Positions 1-6,902 of a stretch of DNA of 7,220 bases are shown here, in pieces. The position numbers and the translations under genes are program-made. This DNA comes from CAVLCC01 sp963624975 (GTDB lineage: Bacteria > Actinomycetota > Coriobacteriia > Coriobacteriales > CADBOM01), in contig CAVFRF010000030.1 in assembly GCA_963624975.1 (NCBI GenBank), forward strand, positions 1 through 7,220, given 5' to 3'. Within the stretch, counting starts at the first letter, position 1, and each line of letters begins with the position of its first letter. Under the pieces are notes generated by a model. It did no database searches and was not told where the DNA came from. It was given only the letters and a program-made list of their open reading frames with translations.

Positions 1-1890
<1,890 letters not shown>

Positions 1891-1909
1891 AAGGCAAGAT
1901 GTGATTCGC

Positions 1910-1940
1910 GTGGCACCCCGCTAGGCTTTGGGGGTGCCAC
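1910..1940 (+). terminator. Probable intrinsic terminator after clpC
   Basis: A perfect 10-bp stem, GTGGCACCCC (1910-1919) with GGGGTGCCAC (1931-1940), encloses an 11-nt loop. The downstream tract AGCGTTTGTT is T-rich but interrupted, so termination may be partial. It begins 19 nt after the clpC stop and is the only strong hairpin between clpC and ispD. It probably separates the clpC transcript from the isoprenoid and translation genes, perhaps with read-through, since I see no convincing sigma-70 promoter between it and ispD. Confidence 0.55.
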
Positions 1941-1952
1941 AGCGTTTGTTGG

Positions 1953-1974
1953 GGCAGGTTCGAGGCAGGTTCGA
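1953..1974 (+). repeat. Perfect tandem duplication of an 11-bp unit
   Basis: GGCAGGTTCGA occurs twice back to back (1953-1963 and 1964-1974) in the untranslated stretch between the clpC hairpin and the ispD ribosome-binding site. It may be a slippage duplication or a paired protein-binding site; nothing in the sequence decides. The unit resembles a tRNA T-arm, but no tRNA structure surrounds it. Confidence 0.6.
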
Positions 1975-1988
1975 AGAGAGCCGGAAGC

Positions 1989-1993
1989 GAGGA
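1989..1993 (+). promoter_or_regulatory. Ribosome-binding site of ispD
   Basis: GAGGA lies 4 nt before the ATG at 1998. It is the only Shine-Dalgarno-like match near any in-frame start of ispD. Later in-frame GTG codons at 2025, 2028 and 2115 lack one, so it supports the long start and the N-terminal extension. Confidence 0.55.
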
Positions 1994-1997
1994 ATAG

Positions 1998-2858
1998 ATG
2001 ATCGACGATACGCGTGATGTCGAGGTGGTGGCCGACCCGGTCAAGAGGTCGGAGGCGCTCGCTCGCCCCGAGTTTTCGCTGTTTGCAGAGTCGTTTGACG
2101 AACTTGCGCAATCGGTGGCACCGCTCAAGGGCATCGTTTCCAAGAATCCCAAGACCTGCGCCGTGATCTTGGCCGGCGGGTCTGGCGAGAGGTTCGGCAA
2201 CGCAGGAGGCAAGCAGCTTCTCAACCTGCTTGGCAAGCCGCTGCTCACCTGGTCGACCGAGGCGTTCGACGCCGTGGCCGATGTGGGGCTCATCATCATA
2301 GTGTGCCCCGAATCCAGAATCGAGGAATACTGCCGAGTGGCCATCGACCCGTTCCCGTTCGTAACGCCCATCGAGTTCGCCCCGGCGGGCGAGCTGAGGC
2401 AGGAGTCGTCGTTCTCGGGCGTCATGAAGGTGCCGGATGGCTACGACATCATCGCCATACACGACGGCGCGCGCCCGCTTGTAACGCCCGAGATCGTGAA
2501 CCACGCCATCTCGGAGCTCAAGGGCAACATGGACATCGACGGCGCAGTGGTGGGACATCATGCGATCGACACCCTCAAGGTGGTCTCGCAAGACGACGAC
2601 GTGATCATCGGCACTCCCAACAGGGCCGCGTTCTGGGTTGCCCAGACGCCGCAGCTGTTCCGCGCGCCCATCATCAAGCAGGCCCACACCACGGCGATGG
2701 CCGAGGGTTTCGTGGGCACCGACGACTCTTCGCTCGTGGAGAGGATGGACGGCAAGGTCAAGTTCGTCTCGGGTCCGCGCGACAACATCAAGGTCACCGT
2801 GCCGGAAGACTTCGGGCCTGCCGAGGCGGCGCTCGCCGCGAGGCTCTCCAGGAGGTAG
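1998..2858 (+). CDS. ispD: 2-C-methyl-D-erythritol 4-phosphate cytidylyltransferase IspD
   Basis: Third enzyme of the MEP pathway: MEP + CTP gives CDP-methylerythritol + pyrophosphate, in the cytoplasm. The 286-residue product has the family's glycosyltransferase-A-like signature LAGGSGERFG (58-67) with R65, and K72 in GGKQ. Next come RQES (134-137), HDGARP (155-160), DTLK (191-194), NRAAFWVAQTPQ (208-219) with R209 and T217, TDDSSLVE (241-248) and NIKVTVPED (263-271) with K265. These match E. coli R20, K27, D106/R109, T140, R157, T165 and K213, so the active site looks intact. The family is usually about 230 residues. Here about 53 residues precede the first core strand; they are acidic-to-mixed, not a signal peptide or membrane segment, and have more A/T-ending codons than the core. 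The start at 1998 has the only nearby ribosome-binding site. ispF follows directly, and the two genes are often adjacent or fused. Confidence 0.95.
   Translation: MIDDTRDVEVVADPVKRSEALARPEFSLFAESFDELAQSVAPLKGIVSKNPKTCAVILAGGSGERFGNAGGKQLLNLLGKPLLTWSTEAFDAVADVGLIIIVCPESRIEEYCRVAIDPFPFVTPIEFAPAGELRQESSFSGVMKVPDGYDIIAIHDGARPLVTPEIVNHAISELKGNMDIDGAVVGHHAIDTLKVVSQDDDVIIGTPNRAAFWVAQTPQLFRAPIIKQAHTTAMAEGFVGTDDSSLVERMDGKVKFVSGPRDNIKVTVPEDFGPAEAALAARLSRR
2851..2856 (+). promoter_or_regulatory. Ribosome-binding site of ispF, inside the ispD 3' end
   Basis: GGAGGT overlaps the last two arginine codons and the first base of the stop codon of ispD. It lies 6 nt before an in-frame TTG at 2863 but 12 nt before the ATG at 2869. 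The spacing favours the TTG as the true start and suggests translational coupling of the two genes. Confidence 0.65.
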
Positions 2859-2862
2859 TCTT

Positions 2863-3360
2863 TTGGCGATGAAGGTTGGCATTGGATACGACGTGCACAA
2901 GCTGGTGCCCGGGCGCGACCTCGTGGTGGGAGGCGTGAAGATCGACTACGAGCTGGGGCTCGAGGGCCATTCGGATGCCGACGTTCTGGCGCACGCGGTG
3001 TGCGACGCGGTGCTTGGAGCTGCCCGATGCGACGACATCGGCAAGCACTTTCCGCCGGACGACCCGCGCTACGAGGGAGCCGACTCCATCGGCCTCATGC
3101 GCGAAGTGGGCCGCATCGTGCGCGAGAAGGGCTACGAGGTCGTGGACGTGGACAGCGTGATAGTGGCGCAGCGGCCCAAGATGTCGCCTTATCGCGACGA
3201 GATGCGGCGCAACATGGCGGCTGCCCTCGACGTGGACATCGACAGCGTGGGGGTGAAGTCCACCACCACCGAGAAGCTCGGATTCGAGGGCAGGGGAGAG
3301 GGCATCGGCGCCTACGCGGTGGCCCTTCTGCAGAAGACCGCGAGCTGTACGGGCTGCTAG
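2863..3360 (+). CDS. ispF: 2-C-methyl-D-erythritol 2,4-cyclodiphosphate synthase IspF
   Basis: Fifth MEP-pathway enzyme. It cyclises CDP-methylerythritol 2-phosphate to MEcPP with release of CMP, and the family works as a cytoplasmic homotrimer with a metal at each subunit. Counting from the ATG at 2869 (163 aa, usual for the family), the metal ligands D8 and H10 lie in GYDVH and H42 in LAHAVCDA, the same numbers as in E. coli. DIGKHFPPDDP (56-66) and the C-terminal signature STTTEKLGFEGRGEGI (131-146) are complete. I chose TTG 2863 because the GGAGGT in the ispD tail is optimally spaced for it; the ATG two codons later is the alternative and would change only the first two residues. The protein ends with two cysteines, C160 and C163, in a CxxC-like tail that is not part of the catalytic fold. 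IspE, which acts between IspD and IspF, is not in the window. Confidence 0.95.
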   Translation: MAMKVGIGYDVHKLVPGRDLVVGGVKIDYELGLEGHSDADVLAHAVCDAVLGAARCDDIGKHFPPDDPRYEGADSIGLMREVGRIVREKGYEVVDVDSVIVAQRPKMSPYRDEMRRNMAAALDVDIDSVGVKSTTTEKLGFEGRGEGIGAYAVALLQKTASCTGC

Positions 3361-3362
3361 AT

Positions 3363-3406
3363 CGCAGCTGCTCGCTGCGGCCGTAGACGACGGCTCCCGG
3401 CTTTTT
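3363..3406 (+). terminator. Weak tandem hairpins with T-run between ispF and cysS
   Basis: CGCAGC (3363-3368) pairs with GCTGCG (3374-3379) around a 5-nt loop. GCCGT (3380-3384) then pairs with ACGGC (3390-3394), and a CTTTTT run ends at 3406. The second stem is short and is separated from the T-run by 7 nt, so this is at best a partial terminator or a pause site. The gap is too short for a T-box leader. The ispF-cysS gap (3361-3440) is the largest break inside the cluster, with no convincing promoter. Confidence 0.25.
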
Positions 3407-3430
3407 CGCTTCCCCGAAATCTCGACATAT

Positions 3431-3435
3431 AGGAG
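3431..3435 (+). promoter_or_regulatory. Ribosome-binding site of cysS
   Basis: AGGAG lies 2 nt before a first ATG (3438) and 5 nt before a second, directly adjacent ATG (3441). The spacing favours the second, which would remove one methionine from the longest open frame. Confidence 0.6.
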
Positions 3436-3440
3436 ACATG

Positions 3441-4913
3441 ATGAAGATATACAACACGTTTTCCCGCAAGAAAGAGGAATTCGTTCCCATAAACGAGGGC
3501 AAGGTCGGCATGTACGTGTGCGGACCCACCGTGTACAACCACATCCACGTTGGCAATGCCCGCACGTTCGTTTCGTTCGACGTGATTCGCCGACACCTGG
3601 AAAACTCGGGCTACGAGGTAACCTTCGTGTCCAACCTCACCGACGTGGACGACAAAATCATTAACCGCGCCAACGAAGAGGGCCGCACCGCCGCCGAGGT
3701 GGCCGAGGAGTATTCCGAGGCGTTCATCGGAGCCATGGACGCGATCGGGGTCAAGCGTCCCACCATCCGCCCGCGCGCCACGGCCGAGATCGACGCGATG
3801 ATCGCGACCATCGAGAAGCTCATCGAGCGCGGCCACGCATATGCGGTGGATGGCGACGTGTACTTCTCGGTGAGGTCCGATGCGCATTACGGCTGCCTGT
3901 CGGGACGCAGCGCCGACGAGATGATGAGCGGTGCGCGCATCGACGTGGACCCGCGCAAGCACGACCCGCTCGACTTCGCTCTTTGGAAGGGCGCCAAACC
4001 CGGCGAGCCCTTCTGGGAGTCGCCCTGGGGCAAGGGCCGTCCCGGCTGGCATATCGAGTGCTCGTCGATGTCGGCCAAGTACCTGGGCCAGCCTTTCGAC
4101 ATCCATGGCGGCGGCGTGGACCTGGTGTTCCCTCACCACGAGAACGAGATCGCGCAGGCAGAGGGAGCCGAGGGCGTGAAGTTCTGCAACTACTGGATGC
4201 ACGGGGGCATGCTGCTCATCGATTCGGAGAAGATGAGCAAGTCCACCGGCAACTTCCTGTTCCTCAAAGACGTGCTTGAGTATCTCGACGCGCGCGTGCT
4301 GCGCATGTTGATGCTGCAGACCCACTATCGCAGCCCGCTCGACTACTCCAAGGAGAGACTCGACGAGGCCACCACATCGTTCGAGCGCATCCAGACCGCG
4401 CTTCGCAACATCGAGTGGGAGTGCGAGCATGCTGCCGCAGGCGAGGCTGATGCTGCCGCGATTGCCGCCCTGGATGCGCAGATCGAGGAGTCGCGCGCCA
4501 AGTACGTGGCCGCGATGGACGACGACTTCAACACCGCCGCTGCTCTGGGCGAGGTGTTCGCGCTGGTGAGCGCGGCAAACGCATTCGTGTCGGGTGGAAT
4601 TGCCGGCGACGATGCAATCGCATGCGCACGCAGGGCATCCGATGCGATCGTGGATCTCATGGGCAGGTTCGGCATCGATATGAACGCCGGGGGAGACGAA
4701 GACGAGCTGCCCGAGGGCATTCTGGCGCTCGCCCGCGAGGCCGCCGGCTACGAGGGCGACGACAGGCAGGCTGCCGCCCAGGCTCTGCTGGATGTGCGCG
4801 CCGAGGCCCGCAAGAACAAGGACTGGGGCGTTGCCGATAAGATTCGCGACGGCATAGCCGCGCTCGGCCTCACCCTCGAAGACACCCCCTCGGGTGCCAG
4901 GCTGGTGCTCTAG
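3441..4913 (+). CDS. cysS: Cysteinyl-tRNA synthetase
   Basis: Class I aminoacyl-tRNA synthetase that charges tRNA-Cys with cysteine in an ATP-dependent cytoplasmic reaction. Numbering from the upstream ATG at 3438 (491 aa; 490 from 3441), the HIGH-type motif is HIHVGN (35-40) and the KMSKS loop is 265-269. The zinc that recognises the cysteine thiol should be held by C28 (CGPTVY), C208 (HIECSS), H233 and E237 (PHHENEIAQ). These match E. coli C28, C209, H234 and E238. The catalytic Rossmann core ends near residue 300. A helical DALR-type anticodon domain follows (DDDFNTAAAL, 361-370), and the usual C-terminal KNKDWGVADKIRD and LEDTPSGARLVL end the protein. The length is normal and nothing is missing. 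There are no sulphur-assimilation genes beside it; in Bacillus cysE precedes cysS. rlmB starts 1 nt after its stop, so the two are almost certainly cotranscribed and coupled in translation. Confidence 0.97.
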   Translation: MKIYNTFSRKKEEFVPINEGKVGMYVCGPTVYNHIHVGNARTFVSFDVIRRHLENSGYEVTFVSNLTDVDDKIINRANEEGRTAAEVAEEYSEAFIGAMDAIGVKRPTIRPRATAEIDAMIATIEKLIERGHAYAVDGDVYFSVRSDAHYGCLSGRSADEMMSGARIDVDPRKHDPLDFALWKGAKPGEPFWESPWGKGRPGWHIECSSMSAKYLGQPFDIHGGGVDLVFPHHENEIAQAEGAEGVKFCNYWMHGGMLLIDSEKMSKSTGNFLFLKDVLEYLDARVLRMLMLQTHYRSPLDYSKERLDEATTSFERIQTALRNIEWECEHAAAGEADAAAIAALDAQIEESRAKYVAAMDDDFNTAAALGEVFALVSAANAFVSGGIAGDDAIACARRASDAIVDLMGRFGIDMNAGGDEDELPEGILALAREAAGYEGDDRQAAAQALLDVRAEARKNKDWGVADKIRDGIAALGLTLEDTPSGARLVL

Positions 4914-4914
4914 C

Positions 4915-5928
4915 ATGGCCAAGAACCAGACTCGCAAGCCGTCGCGCGACGTTCGCGGCGGCAAGGGCATGGCCGGCGGCGGAATGGGCCGCGCGGGCTA
5001 CGGCAAGGGTTCTGCCAGCGGATCCGGCAAGGGCCGTGGCGGCAAGGGCGACTCTCCAACTGGAAGCAAGCGCTATTGCGGCGCAGGAGCTGGCTCCGTG
5101 CGCGGAGGCTTCGCAGCTGCTTCCGCCCAGTCCAAAGGGCAGGGCAAAGGGCGTTCGTATAAGAAGGACGTGCAATCGGGCACCGATGCCATCGCCGGCA
5201 AGCATGCGGTGATCGAGGCTCTTGAAGCAGGCGTTCCCCTCAAGAAGGTCATGATCGCGCAGGGTATAGCTGCAGGCGAGGCCCTGGAGAAGGTTCGCAA
5301 GCTCGCGAGCGAAAACGGCGTCGACGTGGACGTGGTGCCCCGGGCGCGCATCGAGGAGAAGGCTGCCGGCCTCAACCATCAGGGCATCATGGCCGTGAGC
5401 GCCCCCTACGAGTACTCTTCGATCCACCAGATAATCGAGGCTGCCAGCGGCGTCGATGCTACGCTGGTGATCGTGCTCGACCACATCACCGACGTGGGAA
5501 ACTTCGGTGCGATCGTGCGCACTGCCGAGGTGATAGGCGCGTGCGGCGTGGTGATTGCCTCGAAGCGCTCCGTCGACGTGGTCTCTTCGACATACAAGAC
5601 CTCCGCTGGTGCGGTGAGCCGCATGAACATCGCCAAGGTTTCCAACATCGGCAACGCCTGCGATGCGCTGCGCGAAGCAGGGTTCTGGGTTGCGGGCGCC
5701 AGCGAGAAGGCCGAAGGCGCCTGCTGGGACAGCCCGATGCATGGCAAGCTCGCGCTGGTGATGGGAAACGAGCAGACGGGCATCTCCAAGCTGGTGCAGC
5801 AGAAGTGCGACTTCATGGTCAAGCTGCCGCAGCGCGGTCAGATCGGCTCGCTCAACGTGTCGTGCGCAGCTGCCGCCTTGGGCTACGAGTGGATGAGGCA
5901 GAGTGCCGCGGAAGGGCTGCTGGGATAG
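4915..5928 (+). CDS. rlmB: TrmH/SpoU-family 23S rRNA 2'-O-methyltransferase, RlmB-like
   Basis: SAM-dependent SPOUT methyltransferase. The family member RlmB makes 2'-O-methylguanosine 2251 (E. coli numbering) in the peptidyl-transferase loop of 23S rRNA. The 337-aa product has the substrate-binding domain from IAGKHAVIEAL (93-103) through LNHQGIMAV (153-161). The SPOUT knot follows: motif 1 LDHITDVGNFGAIVRTAE (188-205) with N196 and R202, motif 2 LVMGNEQTGIS (281-291), and motif 3 LPQRGQIGSLNVSCAAA (304-320). Motif 2 has NEQTG where many relatives have SEGxG. About 90 N-terminal residues precede the fold. They are rich in Gly, Lys, Arg and Ser (GGKG, GKGRGGKG, KGQGKGR), look disordered and RNA-binding, and are basic; some actinobacterial relatives also carry basic N-terminal tails. 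The ATG 1 nt after cysS was chosen over a GTG at 4894 because it gives a normal start at the operon junction; no good ribosome-binding site is visible, which suggests coupling. Exact target nucleotide is inferred. Confidence 0.88.
   Translation: MAKNQTRKPSRDVRGGKGMAGGGMGRAGYGKGSASGSGKGRGGKGDSPTGSKRYCGAGAGSVRGGFAAASAQSKGQGKGRSYKKDVQSGTDAIAGKHAVIEALEAGVPLKKVMIAQGIAAGEALEKVRKLASENGVDVDVVPRARIEEKAAGLNHQGIMAVSAPYEYSSIHQIIEAASGVDATLVIVLDHITDVGNFGAIVRTAEVIGACGVVIASKRSVDVVSSTYKTSAGAVSRMNIAKVSNIGNACDALREAGFWVAGASEKAEGACWDSPMHGKLALVMGNEQTGISKLVQQKCDFMVKLPQRGQIGSLNVSCAAAALGYEWMRQSAAEGLLG
4960..5048 (+). repeat. Four GGCAAGGG copies in the rlmB N-terminal tail
   Basis: The octamer GGCAAGGG occurs at 4960-4967, 5002-5009, 5026-5033 and 5041-5048, each encoding a GKG step in the glycine/lysine-rich tail. 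A degenerate copy, GGCAAAGGG, lies further on near 5143-5151. The spacing is irregular, so it looks like expansion of a low-complexity coding segment and not a regular tandem array. Confidence 0.6.
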
Positions 5929-5931
5929 GCC

Positions 5932-6471
5932 ATGGCGGTTCGCAGAGACAAGAAGCCGGTGCTGCTGGTCGATGGCTACAACCTGCTGAGGTCGAGCGGT
6001 GCCTACGACGACATCGAGGTCGACGACTTCTCCGACGACCCGCTCAACCGCGCAAGGGAGAAGCTCATCGCCGACGTGGCGGCCTTCGCGCAGGGCAAAT
6101 ACGAAGCCACCGTGGTTTTCGACGGAGGCGGCAATCCTATGTCGGAAGGCGAACCCACCAAGGTGGCGGGCATCAAGGTCATCTTTTCGCCATCCAACAC
6201 CGAGGCCGACCAGGTAATCGAGCGCTTGTCGTTCAAGGCGCAAAAGGCAGAGCGCGAGGTGCTGGTGCTGTCGTCCGACTGGGCGGTGCAGAACGCCACG
6301 TTCAAGGATGGGGTTACGCGGATGTCGGCGGTGGGATTCGCCCACGAGATGGATGCCGTGCGCGATGAATGCGTGGAGAACTCCCGCAAGACCACCAAGA
6401 ACACGATGGCCGAGCGCATCGACCCGGGAGTGCGCGCGAAGCTGGAAGCAATGGCCAGAGGTGAGCTGTAG
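5932..6471 (+). CDS. yacP: NYN/PIN-domain ribonuclease of the YacP/Rae1 family
   Basis: The Bacillus homologue (YacP, renamed Rae1) is a ribosome-associated endoribonuclease that cuts mRNA during translation in the ribosomal A site. The 179-residue product is near the family length and is nearly all NYN domain. It has LLVDGYNLL (11-19) with acidic D14, TVVFDGGG (60-67) with D64, SNTEADQVIE (88-97) with E91 and D93, and LVLSSDWAVQ (112-121) with D116. These are the expected PIN-type metal-binding positions, followed by VTRMSAVGF (128-136). The C-terminal 40 residues are helical and charged. It starts 3 nt after the rlmB stop with no strong ribosome-binding site, so translation is probably coupled. 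The rlmB-yacP pairing also occurs in Bacillus, which supports the family call. Activity and cleavage specificity in this organism are inferred. No terminator is visible between it and the tRNA-Thr promoter. Confidence 0.88.
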   Translation: MAVRRDKKPVLLVDGYNLLRSSGAYDDIEVDDFSDDPLNRAREKLIADVAAFAQGKYEATVVFDGGGNPMSEGEPTKVAGIKVIFSPSNTEADQVIERLSFKAQKAEREVLVLSSDWAVQNATFKDGVTRMSAVGFAHEMDAVRDECVENSRKTTKNTMAERIDPGVRAKLEAMARGEL

Positions 6472-6509
6472 AACATACGTTCCGCCGACGGCACCGCTAG
6501 CCCCCGGGT

Positions 6510-6538
6510 TTCACAGCAGCGGCAATTGCTGTTAAACT
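6510..6538 (+). promoter_or_regulatory. Sigma-70-type promoter of the tRNA-Thr gene
   Basis: A -35 box TTCACA (6510-6515, 5 of 6 to consensus) and a -10 box TAAACT (6533-6538, 4 of 6) are separated by exactly 17 nt. Transcription would begin near 6545, about 9 nt before the mature tRNA 5' end. The spacer holds a 6-bp dyad, ACAGCA (6513-6518) with TGCTGT (6527-6532). Confidence 0.65.
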
Positions 6539-6553
6539 AGATTGGCATTTGAT

Positions 6554-6628
6554 GCTGGCGTGGCGCAATGGCAGCGCAACAGTTTTGTAAACTGTGGGTT
6601 GCAGGTTCGACTCCTGTCGCCAGCTCCA
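6554..6628 (+). tRNA. tRNA-Thr (anticodon UGU), CCA encoded
   Basis: The sequence folds as a full cloverleaf. The acceptor GCTGGCG (6554-6560) pairs perfectly with CGCCAGC (6618-6624). The D stem GCGC/GCGC has a minimal 7-nt loop, AATGGCA. The anticodon stem ACAGT/ACTGT encloses TTTGTAA, with anticodon TGT at 6586-6588, which reads ACA. The T stem GCAGG/CCTGT has one G-T pair and loop TTCGACT. The discriminator is T (6625) and CCA is encoded at 6626-6628. U73 differs from the A73 of E. coli tRNA-Thr; as I recall, it is common for threonine tRNAs in Actinobacteria. The gene has its own promoter and terminator, and an integrase remnant lies 3' of it, so it may be an integration target. Confidence 0.97.
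6606..6628 (+). other. Candidate integration core (att) at the tRNA-Thr 3' end
   Basis: Tyrosine recombinases of integrative elements often use the T-loop to 3' end of a tRNA gene and leave the tRNA intact. Here an integrase with its 3' end facing the tRNA lies 275 bp away, with non-coding repeats between. No second copy of this segment is in the window; it would be expected at the far end of the element, beyond base 7220. The exact core is inferred. Confidence 0.35.
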
Positions 6629-6640
6629 TAGAATCGCAGT

Positions 6641-6675
6641 TCAGCCCTCGCATTCGCGGGGGCTGATTTTCTCTT
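6641..6675 (+). terminator. Intrinsic terminator of the tRNA-Thr transcript
   Basis: An 11-bp stem, TCAGCCCTCGC (6641-6651) with GCGGGGGCTGA (6656-6666, one T-G pair), has a 4-nt ATTC loop and is followed directly by TTTTCTCTT. It begins 12 nt after the encoded CCA and is a typical strong Rho-independent terminator. Confidence 0.9.
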
Positions 6676-6830
6676 GTGGGTGCGAAAACTCCTAAAAACC
6701 CTCACTCACACGGTCTCTGCTAGATTCCACCCACAGCGCATAGCAGATTTCGGACGTTTCGTCGTTGTTGAAAGTTGTCGAAACACTGTGAAAAACCTCC
6801 GGAACGTTCTAATTCCTTTGGACATGAAAA
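6676..6830. other. AT-richer non-coding stretch beside the tRNA, possible element end
   Basis: Base composition is visibly lower in GC than the rest of the window and no credible gene is present. It holds an 8-bp inverted repeat, TGTGGGTG (6675-6682) with CACCCACA (6728-6735), a 10-bp tandem near-repeat (6764-6783) and the palindrome GAACGTTC (6802-6809). Between a tRNA 3' end and an integrase, such sequence commonly carries recombinase arm sites, but that role here is inferred. Confidence 0.4.
6764..6783 (+). repeat. 10-bp tandem repeat, 9 of 10 identical
   Basis: GTTGTTGAAA (6764-6773) is followed at once by GTTGTCGAAA (6774-6783). The second copy ends in CGAAA, which with the next C forms an inverted match to GTTTCG at 6756-6761. 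The unit length and the position beside the integrase fit paired arm-type binding sites, but no factor is known. Confidence 0.45.
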
Positions 6831-6850
6831 GAGCCGCCAGGAGGCGGCTC
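6827..6850 (-). terminator. Intrinsic terminator of the minus-strand integrase gene
   Basis: GAGCCGCC (6831-6838) and GGCGGCTC (6843-6850) form a perfect 8-bp stem with a 4-nt loop. AAAA at 6827-6830 becomes the U-run when read on the minus strand. It lies about 50 nt beyond the integrase stop codon and would end a transcript coming from the right edge. Confidence 0.8.
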
Positions 6851-6902
6851 TCGTCGACATTCCGATCTACGCAGAGCTGATCAGGCTGCATGCCGTGATA
6901 CG

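Noticed and set aside
1953..1974. GGTTCGA repeats as a tRNA fragment or a second att site
   Set aside because: Only the short T-loop-like core matches; there is no acceptor or anticodon arm, and the flanks differ from the tRNA-Thr 3' end.
3361..3437. T-box riboswitch for cysS
   Set aside because: The gap is under 80 nt, with no room for a T-box specifier stem and antiterminator, and no T-box core sequence is visible.
3357..4970. Long minus-strand open frame (537 codons) opposite cysS
   Set aside because: It mirrors cysS, is His/Val/Leu-rich as antisense of GC-rich codons usually is, and has no recognisable domain or ribosome-binding site.
4870..6345. Long minus-strand open frame (491 codons) opposite rlmB and yacP
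   Set aside because: It spans two well-supported genes and their junction in antisense and shows no motif; it is a composition artefact.
6674..6880. Plus-strand 68-codon open frame downstream of the tRNA
   Set aside because: It would begin inside the T-run of the tRNA terminator, has no ribosome-binding site, lacks the host codon pattern and runs through the minus-strand terminator hairpin.
6876..6885. CTGATCAG palindrome (6877-6884) as an operator
   Set aside because: A single 8-bp palindrome with imperfect flanks lies just past the integrase stop, where an operator has no obvious promoter to control.
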